This document shows, in pieces, positions 1 through 5,778 of a stretch of DNA of 7,385 bases. The DNA is taken from NCBI GenBank assembly GCA_902772675.1, contig CACYBN010000111.1, positions 1 to 7,385 on the forward strand, given 5' to 3'. Under the pieces are notes generated by a model that had not been told where the DNA came from, searched no databases, and saw only the letters and a program-made list of their open reading frames with translations. Position 1 is the first letter of the stretch; every line of letters starts with the position of its first letter. A program made the translations under genes and the position numbers. Source of the stretch: an uncultured Erysipelotrichaceae bacterium. GTDB lineage: Bacteria; Bacillota_I; Bacilli_A; RF39; UBA660.

Positions 1-1358
1 CGGTCTATTGTTTATTTCTTTTAATTATATTAGTTTCATTAATTGTTTTGTTTTGGCCTAAGAAAGATAATAATAATTTTAAAGAAGATAATGATGATGA
101 TGTAAAAGAAATTAAAGAAGAAGAAACTTATATTGAAGGAACTGAACCACTTCCTTCAAAAATGTCATATACAGGTAATATAAATGGTTCTGTATATTTT
201 TTAAACATTCAAGATAAAAATAATATTTCTAATCAATCTATATTAATTAGATCTTATAATGATAAATATGCTCTTATAGATACAGGAAGTAGTTCTTGTA
301 CTACACTTCTTGATAAGATAAGAAATATAACTGGAGATAAAATAAAAATAGAATATTTAATACTTAGTAATTCTAAAGAACATAATATTAAATGTGCAGA
401 TTATTTATTATCTCAAAAAGATATAAATATAAAGAAAATATATATGAAAAAAGTAAATCAATCTTTTCAAAAAAATAATTATTATGAAGAAATAATTGAT
501 AAATATAAAGATAAAATCATTTATGTAAATAATTTTATAGATGGTACTATGAAACAATTAGGTACTACAAAATTATATTTTTATAACAATAGTGATATTT
601 TTGATAATAGTAAATGTAATGATAAGATTCATATACTTAAATTTAAATCTACTTTTAATGAAAAAGATTTAGCTATGACTACTAATAATAAATATATATA
701 CATAGATAATCCTAATGATGATAGTATTCATTATACTGATACAGTTATTACTACTAGAAAAAGATATTATGCAGTTAGTTATATAAAAAATAATTGTAAT
801 GAAAATGCTAACTCTATAGCTCTATTAGTAGCTGTTCCTACTAGTTTAGGAAATAAATATATATATTTACCTAATGAATTAGAAAATAATGGATATCCAT
901 ATTTTGGTACTTATAATAATACTATTAAAAAAGATATTTATGGATCTGGTACTACTTATGGATATAAAGTAGATTCTAATGGAAAATACATAATTGATAA
1001 TAATGAATTAGTTCCAGATAGTAATAAATTAATTAAAAAGACATCTGAATATTGGGTATCTACTAAAATTAAAAATAAACTAGGAGAAGATATTAATGAT
1101 ATAGTTATTTATTCTTCTAGTAATCATGGATTTAATAATTCTAAAGAATCTATAGAAATATTAAATCTAAATAGAAATTCTTTAATAACAGTAAATAATC
1201 TATTATATAGAGCTAATAATACTAATGATGCTCTACTTAATAAAACTTATCTATATACACTAGATAAATCTCATTTTGCTCATTCTGGTAATAATAATTT
1301 ATATTTTCATATTTTAACTAATGGAAAAATTATTAATCATGGAAAATTAGATAAATAA
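1..1358 (+). CDS. Membrane-anchored ComEC-like metallo-beta-lactamase-fold protein, metal site lost (5' end missing)
   Basis: The reading frame is open to the left edge (first whole codon at 3). A TTG at 48 could serve as a start, but the codons before it encode a hydrophobic stretch (VYCLFLLIILVSLIVLF), so the gene begins outside the window and has an N-terminal membrane anchor followed by a charged linker. Numbering from the TTG, residues 48-80 (VYFLNIQ... to YALIDTG) match the opening of the ComEC/Rec2-type MBL domain. IEYLILS (101-107) precedes the place of the HxHxDH motif, which here reads NSKEHN (108-113). The later TGD position reads LPNE (274-277) and the HHG position reads NHG (359-361). 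The domain is recognisable but its metal ligands are nearly all replaced, so hydrolase activity is unlikely; a binding or structural role is inference. About 14% of residues are Asn. The gene ends convergently with the minus-strand cassette. The MBL assignment is from motif order only. Confidence 0.72.
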   Translation, partial: VYCLFLLIILVSLIVLFWPKKDNNNFKEDNDDDVKEIKEEETYIEGTEPLPSKMSYTGNINGSVYFLNIQDKNNISNQSILIRSYNDKYALIDTGSSSCTTLLDKIRNITGDKIKIEYLILSNSKEHNIKCADYLLSQKDINIKKIYMKKVNQSFQKNNYYEEIIDKYKDKIIYVNNFIDGTMKQLGTTKLYFYNNSDIFDNSKCNDKIHILKFKSTFNEKDLAMTTNNKYIYIDNPNDDSIHYTDTVITTRKRYYAVSYIKNNCNENANSIALLVAVPTSLGNKYIYLPNELENNGYPYFGTYNNTIKKDIYGSGTTYGYKVDSNGKYIIDNNELVPDSNKLIKKTSEYWVSTKIKNKLGEDINDIVIYSSSNHGFNNSKESIEILNLNRNSLITVNNLLYRANNTNDALLNKTYLYTLDKSHFAHSGNNNLYFHILTNGKIINHGKLDK

Positions 1359-1388
1359 AAAAATCCTATTTCTTTTTATAGGATTTTT
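1359..1388. terminator. Bidirectional intrinsic terminator between convergent genes
   Basis: A perfect 11-bp inverted repeat (1359-1369, AAAAATCCTAT, with 1378-1388, ATAGGATTTTT) encloses an 8-nt loop. Reading plus, the stem ends in a T-run with more Ts after it. Reading minus, the opposite arm ends in a T-run followed by TTATTTAT. It begins directly after the TAA of the plus-strand gene. On the minus strand it contains the TAG and the last codons of the SGNH gene, so one hairpin serves both transcripts. Confidence 0.85.
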
Positions 1389-2469
1389 TCTTTTCGTATT
1401 GAATATTATTATCAATATTATATTTAAGTTCTTTTAGAGTTTTTGTCTCCATCTTTTTATATTTTTTTAGATCTTTATTCCAATTATCGTAATAAGGATC
1501 TTTTTTATGGCTTTTAAACTCATAATTATCTAATATATAGTCTTCTACATATTTAGTAGTTTTAATAGCTCCAGATATATTAAAATGAGTTAATCCATTT
1601 TCACTATCAGTATTCCAATCATATTCATATTTATCACTATCATTTAAATCTAAGAATACTGTATCTGTTTTTTCAGCAATTTCTTCCATTTTCTTAGATG
1701 AAGCATAATTCCATACTAATGAATCAGGAATACCTAAGAATACTAAATCAATATCATTTTCTTTACAAAGATCTACTAGTTTATATAAATACTCTTCAGT
1801 TTCTTTAAGCATGTGTACTTCTTTATCATTCTTATTCATATAAGTAGAAGCCCTCTTATTAGGCTTATATGAACCACTTAAATAATAACCTCTAGTAATA
1901 GAATTCTTAGAACTGAATAAAGGCTTAATATCTTTTTCTCCTAAATGTTGCCATCTATCATGATATCTAAATATAGGTAAGACAAATGATACTTTATCAA
2001 AGAAGTTTTCACTGAATAAATCATCATTTAATGCTTCCATTTTTACTTTACTCCATCTCATATAATCAAAAGAAGGTCTTTGTTCTTCTTCTCTTTCTCT
2101 ATATTCATAAAATAAAGTAATTGTATCAAAGAATACAACTTTAGGTTTTTGAGTTAATAATGTATCCTTAAGCATATAATAAGCCATATAAACTCTAGAT
2201 GAATTAATACTATAATTATAAGAAGTAATACCTGTATCTTCATATAATCTCATCGGAGATACTGATCTAGACATACTACTATCACCTAAGAACAATACAT
2301 CTATTTGATTATCTTTTAAATTATATAAACCATTAACAGTATAAGAACCACCTTGATTATCATAATCAGTTCCTTTAGGAGCTAAAAAGAATCCTCCTAC
2401 ATATAAGAAATTTATAGTTATAATAATAAACATACAAAAACTTATTAAATTAAAAATACGCTTTTTCAT
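1366..2469 (-). CDS. Membrane-anchored SGNH/GDSL-type acyltransferase or esterase partner of the MBOAT (DltD/AlgJ-like role)
   Basis: 367 residues. The N-terminus is a signal anchor (about 6-29), which puts the rest outside the cell. Block I is LFLGDSSMSRS (59-69), with Ser64 as the likely nucleophile, followed by GITSYNYS and the segment QKPKVVFFDT (107-116) seen in many clostridial SGNH proteins encoded beside MBOATs. The C-terminal catalytic block is NGLTHFNISGA (291-301), with His295; the Asp usual three residues before His in relatives is not there. The last 48 residues are about one-third Lys, a basic tail beyond the fold. In Dlt and alginate acetylation systems the SGNH partner passes the acyl group to the polymer, and that role is inferred here from the neighbour. 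The start ATG overlaps the MBOAT stop (TAATG), with GGAGG 6 nt upstream, so translation is coupled. The 3' end lies inside the shared terminator. Confidence 0.8.
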   Translation of the reverse strand: MKKRIFNLISFCMFIIITINFLYVGGFFLAPKGTDYDNQGGSYTVNGLYNLKDNQIDVLFLGDSSMSRSVSPMRLYEDTGITSYNYSINSSRVYMAYYMLKDTLLTQKPKVVFFDTITLFYEYREREEEQRPSFDYMRWSKVKMEALNDDLFSENFFDKVSFVLPIFRYHDRWQHLGEKDIKPLFSSKNSITRGYYLSGSYKPNKRASTYMNKNDKEVHMLKETEEYLYKLVDLCKENDIDLVFLGIPDSLVWNYASSKKMEEIAEKTDTVFLDLNDSDKYEYDWNTDSENGLTHFNISGAIKTTKYVEDYILDNYEFKSHKKDPYYDNWNKDLKKYKKMETKTLKELKYNIDNNIQYEKKKSYKKK

Positions 2470-3956
2470 TAGAAGCCTCCATAGATAAAACTAGCTGCAT
2501 CATATCCTCTACCATATACACCAAATATAATTACAGAGAATATTATTACCCAGTATACAATCCATCTAAATACTAGGTTTTGTTCTTCTAATTTTTCTCT
2601 TACATCTATTTTTAACTCTTTAGCTAAACTAATAAAGAACATAGCAAAGATCATTACTAATAATGGAACAAATTCTTTTATATTAATTCCTAATTCAAAG
2701 AATTTAACCGAATCCATAACTCTAATATTAGCTAAAGTATTAAATGCATCAGTAATAGTTTCTGATCTAAATATCAACATACCTATACATACTATAAAAG
2801 TAGTTCTTATTATTCTAAATAATTTCCAACTGAATACTTCAGTATTAATTCTAAGTATCTTTACTATCTTTTCTAATACTGGTTTAAATAATATACCTAA
2901 CATCATCAATAAATAATAATATAATCCATATAATACATATTTAAGAGTTGGTCCATGCCATAGTCCATTAAAGAACCATACAAAGAACAATGGAAATGCT
3001 ACTAATATAAATTTAGATAAATGCTTATATTTTGCATTTCTCATCTTTTTATTTAACTTCATATTAGTTTTAGATAATGATACTGGAAAAAATACATATT
3101 CTTTAAGCCATAGTCCTAAAGTTATATGCCATCTTCTCCAGAATTCTTCAATACTTTGACTGAAGAATGGTTGTCTAAAGTTTTCTGCTAATTTAATACC
3201 AAATAATTCTGATACTCCTGAAACTATATCTATACATCCACTAAAATCAAAATATATTTGTATTGTATAAAATATAATTGCTGGAATAGTTAATAGACCA
3301 GTATGTCCCTCTAAAAAGAAATTACTAACAAATAAACCACATCTATCTGCGATAACTAATTTCTTGATAAATCCAACTCCAATAAGAACCCAGGCTTTTC
3401 TAAAACTTTCATAATTAAATATATGTTCACTAAATATTTCTTTAGATAGATCTCTATATTTAGAAATAGGTCCCTCTAATACTTTAGGAAAATATGTATA
3501 GAATGTTAATAATTTAAAGAAGTTATTTTCTGGTTTAATCTTCTTTAAATAAACATCTGCTAAATAAGAAATCATTTCTAAAGTATAATATGAAATACCT
3601 ACAGGTAAAATAAATTTCTTAAATGGTATATTTAAATTAACAATATTAAGTATTGGATTAAGTAACGAAGATATAAAATTATTATATTTAAGTACTAATA
3701 AAAATCCTAATACTGAAAATAAACTAATTATAAATATTTTCTTTCGTTTTTCTTTTCTTTTTTCTATTAACTTAGCTCCAAAATATGAGAATAGTGATGC
3801 TAAAACTACAAATAATAGTAACCATCCACTCATCAAGTAATAACACACTAAGTTACCAATTAATAATATTTCCCATCTATATTTCTTTGGTACTATATAG
3901 TAGACAAATAATAATACAACAACAAATATTAAAAATTGGAGTGATGTATAACTCAT
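2469..3956 (-). CDS. AlgI-type MBOAT family membrane O-acyltransferase
   Basis: 495 residues, strongly hydrophobic, roughly ten or more membrane segments. It matches the AlgI branch of the MBOAT family along its length: LPVGISYYTLEMISYLADVY (117-136), FPKVLEGPI (156-164), YFDFSGCIDI (235-244), EFWRRWHITLGLWLKEYVF (271-289) and FFNGLWHG (328-335), where His334 is the expected catalytic histidine. At about 495 residues it is longer than typical DltB (about 400) and close to AlgI. The C-terminus is FIYGGF, like the Phe-Ile-Tyr end of AlgI-type proteins and DltX, in which the Tyr (here Tyr492) is proposed to receive the acyl group. It should accept an acyl group from the carrier protein encoded upstream and pass it across the membrane to the SGNH protein encoded downstream. 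The start is supported by GGGAGG (3963-3968) 6 nt before the ATG. The gap to the carrier gene is 27 nt. Confidence 0.9.
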   Translation of the reverse strand: MSYTSLQFLIFVVVLLFVYYIVPKKYRWEILLIGNLVCYYLMSGWLLLFVVLASLFSYFGAKLIEKRKEKRKKIFIISLFSVLGFLLVLKYNNFISSLLNPILNIVNLNIPFKKFILPVGISYYTLEMISYLADVYLKKIKPENNFFKLLTFYTYFPKVLEGPISKYRDLSKEIFSEHIFNYESFRKAWVLIGVGFIKKLVIADRCGLFVSNFFLEGHTGLLTIPAIIFYTIQIYFDFSGCIDIVSGVSELFGIKLAENFRQPFFSQSIEEFWRRWHITLGLWLKEYVFFPVSLSKTNMKLNKKMRNAKYKHLSKFILVAFPLFFVWFFNGLWHGPTLKYVLYGLYYYLLMMLGILFKPVLEKIVKILRINTEVFSWKLFRIIRTTFIVCIGMLIFRSETITDAFNTLANIRVMDSVKFFELGINIKEFVPLLVMIFAMFFISLAKELKIDVREKLEEQNLVFRWIVYWVIIFSVIIFGVYGRGYDAASFIYGGF

Positions 3957-3983
3957 ACTTAACCTCCCACCATTAATTATTTA

Positions 3984-4205
3984 TTATTTTAATTTATCTA
4001 CCAGTTTTTTTATAGCTTTTGCAGATTCAAAATTTTCAGGAACTAAATCAGTTACTGATATATCTATATCAAATTTCATATTTAACATTGATATTAAAGT
4101 TACTATATCAAATGAAGTAAGAATTCCATTAGTTACTAATTCTTCTTCATGTTCATAATCTACTCCTGGATTAACTTCATTTAAAATTTCTATTATATCT
4201 TTCAT
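3984..4205 (-). CDS. Small acyl carrier protein of the acylation cassette (DltC-like)
   Basis: 73 residues, the size and mostly helical pattern of DltC/ACP carriers. The helix II start is GILTSFDIVTL (27-37), with Ser31 as the expected 4'-phosphopantetheine attachment site. The residue before it is Thr rather than the Asp of the usual DSx motif. The downstream helix and loop (MLNMKFDIDISVTDLVPENF) match carriers found with clostridial DltA-like ligases. It is expected to be loaded with an acyl adenylate by the ligase encoded 2 nt upstream and to deliver the thioester to the MBOAT on the cytoplasmic side. An AAGGAG site (4213-4218) lies inside the end of the ligase gene, 7 nt from the ATG, so the pair is translated together. 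The acyl group is unknown. Confidence 0.88.
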   Translation of the reverse strand: MKDIIEILNEVNPGVDYEHEEELVTNGILTSFDIVTLISMLNMKFDIDISVTDLVPENFESAKAIKKLVDKLK

Positions 4206-4207
4206 AT

Positions 4208-5713
4208 TTATTCTCCTTCTCTATATAATTCTTTTAATTTTACTCTATCTATTTTGCCATTAGCATTATATGGCATTTTCATAACTTTTTTTATTACATT
4301 AGGTCTCATATAATTAAGAAGATACTTATTAGAAAATTCTATTACTTCAGAGTCTCCAATTGTATTAGATTCATAAAAAAGAACTATTCTATCATTATCA
4401 TAAATACAAGCACATATATTTATACCATCTAATGAATTGATATTACTTTCTATTTCTCCTAGTTCTATACGATATCCCATATGTTTTATTTGGAAATCTT
4501 TTCTTCCTAAATATTCTATTTCTCCATATTTATTATATTTACCTAAATCTCCAGTTTTATAAACAATATCTATATAACTATTATGAGTTGGATTTTGAAC
4601 AAAGGCAGCATCTGTCTTTTCTTTATTATTATAATATCCATTTCCAACAAATGGACTTCTTACATATATTTCTCCAACTTCATCTTTATTACATTCTTTT
4701 CCTTCATCATTTATCATAATGACATCTACATTTTTACAAGGAACTCCCATTGGAAGAGTTTCATTATCTTTAAATTTTCTATTTACTTTATAAAAAGCAA
4801 ATATATCAGTAGTTTCTGTAGGCCCAAATAAATTAGCATATGAAGCATCTACATTCTTTCTCCAAATATTAAGTACAGGCATTGGCATTACCTCTCCTGC
4901 AAATAATATAGTTTTTAAATACTTAGGTTTAATATAATCAAAAGTCTTTAAATTAGCAACTATACTCATCGCAGATGGTACCCAATATATAGTATTAATC
5001 TTATATTCATTTAAGAACTCTATTAATTTCATTGGAAATGAGAAATTTACTTTTGGAATAATAACAAAAGTAGCTCCACTTACTAAAGTAGAAAATATAT
5101 CAGATACAGACATACTAAAATAAAATGGAGTTTGACTACCAAAAATAGTCTTATCATTTATATTAAACTCATTCTTAAACCAATCTATATAACTAATTAA
5201 AGAACTTTCAAGTATTACACTACCCTTAGGTACTCCAGTTGATCCACTAGTAAATAATACATATGCTGGATCAGTTAAACAATAATTAATATTCTTCTTA
5301 TAATTAGAAAATTTTAAAGTATTATCTAATTCTTCTATATTTAGAATATTAATATTATAACTATATGACTCTATCTTTTCTTTATTCTTATTATCAGTAA
5401 GAATAAGTTTAGGTTTAAGAGTCTCTATAATATTATCTATTCTATTTTTAGGTGAATTAGTATCTAATATACAATAAAAGTTTCTACTATATAAAGTACC
5501 AATCATAGCTTCTAAAGCATTTATTGATTTATCAATAAAAATAACAATCGGTTCATTTACTAAGTTTTCTTTCTCTATAATATTAGAGGCTACTAATTTA
5601 GAATAATCACCAAATTGTTTATAAGTTATCTTTTTATTCTTTTCTATAAATATATTTTTTCTAGGATATAATTTAATAATATCATCTAAAAATTCTACTA
5701 TGTTGTTTTTCAT
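4208..5713 (-). CDS. DltA-like adenylating ligase (amino acid adenylation domain family), substrate probably not D-alanine
   Basis: 501 residues from the chosen start, the usual DltA length. ANL-family motifs appear in order: FTSGSTGVPKG (154-164, ATP phosphate loop), GPTETT (297-302), YKTGDLG (385-391), GRKDFQIKHMGYRIELGEIE (403-422) and NANGKIDR (483-490), with Lys487 as the catalytic lysine. All adenylation and thioesterification elements look intact, so it should activate an acid with ATP and load the carrier encoded next. Two substrate-pocket positions differ from DltA. The segment PFYFSMSV has Ser200 where DltA has the Asp that binds the substrate amino group, and LFAGEVMP has Ala272 where DltA has the Cys that favours D-Ala. 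The start ATG (5711-5713) is chosen because AGGTGA precedes it and the family N-terminus begins there. An in-frame TTG at 5747-5749 would add 12 residues but lies in a hairpin tail and has no ribosome site. Function as ligase is firm; the substrate is open. Confidence 0.88.
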   Translation of the reverse strand: MKNNIVEFLDDIIKLYPRKNIFIEKNKKITYKQFGDYSKLVASNIIEKENLVNEPIVIFIDKSINALEAMIGTLYSRNFYCILDTNSPKNRIDNIIETLKPKLILTDNKNKEKIESYSYNINILNIEELDNTLKFSNYKKNINYCLTDPAYVLFTSGSTGVPKGSVILESSLISYIDWFKNEFNINDKTIFGSQTPFYFSMSVSDIFSTLVSGATFVIIPKVNFSFPMKLIEFLNEYKINTIYWVPSAMSIVANLKTFDYIKPKYLKTILFAGEVMPMPVLNIWRKNVDASYANLFGPTETTDIFAFYKVNRKFKDNETLPMGVPCKNVDVIMINDEGKECNKDEVGEIYVRSPFVGNGYYNNKEKTDAAFVQNPTHNSYIDIVYKTGDLGKYNKYGEIEYLGRKDFQIKHMGYRIELGEIESNINSLDGINICACIYDNDRIVLFYESNTIGDSEVIEFSNKYLLNYMRPNVIKKVMKMPYNANGKIDRVKLKELYREGE

Positions 5714-5717
5714 TATC

Positions 5718-5723
5718 TCACCT
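5718..5723 (-). promoter_or_regulatory. Ribosome binding site that sets the ligase start
   Basis: Minus-strand AGGTGA lies 4 nt before the ATG at 5711-5713. No comparable site precedes the upstream in-frame TTG at 5747-5749, so the shorter protein is preferred. Confidence 0.75.
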
Positions 5724-5752
5724 AAAAATAGTATACCTCTTTTTAACAAATA

Positions 5753-5778
5753 AAAAAAGGATATTACTACCCTTTCTT
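5753..5778 (-). terminator. Weak terminator-like hairpin after the phosphodiester glycosidase gene
   Basis: On the minus strand AAGAAAGG (5778-5771) can pair with CCTTTTTT (5760-5753) around a 10-nt loop, with one G-U pair. The T-run continues after it. The glycosidase TAG stop is in the loop. Only two G-C pairs support the stem, so partial read-through into the ligase gene 40 nt downstream is as likely as full termination. Confidence 0.45.

Noticed and set aside
3785..3976. Plus-strand open frame of 63 codons opposite the start of the MBOAT gene
   Set aside because: It is antisense to a strongly supported membrane protein gene, has no ribosome site and has no family-like pattern; it is a shadow of the AT-rich complement.
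4583..4831. Plus-strand open frame of 82 codons opposite the ligase gene
   Set aside because: It lies wholly within the ligase frame on the other strand. Its Ile/Phe/Ser-rich composition is what the complement of Asn/Lys/Glu codons yields.
4208..5713. Naming the ligase dltA and the cassette dltABCD
   Set aside because: Two substrate-pocket residues differ from DltA and the MBOAT is AlgI-like, so the symbols would imply a D-alanine function that the sequence does not support.
5730..5735. TATACT (minus strand) as a -10 promoter box for the ligase gene
   Set aside because: At 17-nt spacing the -35 position is only TTTTTT, and the RNA would begin at about the Shine-Dalgarno, leaving a leader of some ten bases. 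Such boxes are common by chance in this AT-rich DNA.
5747..5749. TTG as an upstream start of the ligase
   Set aside because: There is no ribosome site before it, it lies in the T-run of a hairpin, and the extra 12 residues have no family match. ATG 5711-5713 has AGGTGA 4 nt upstream.
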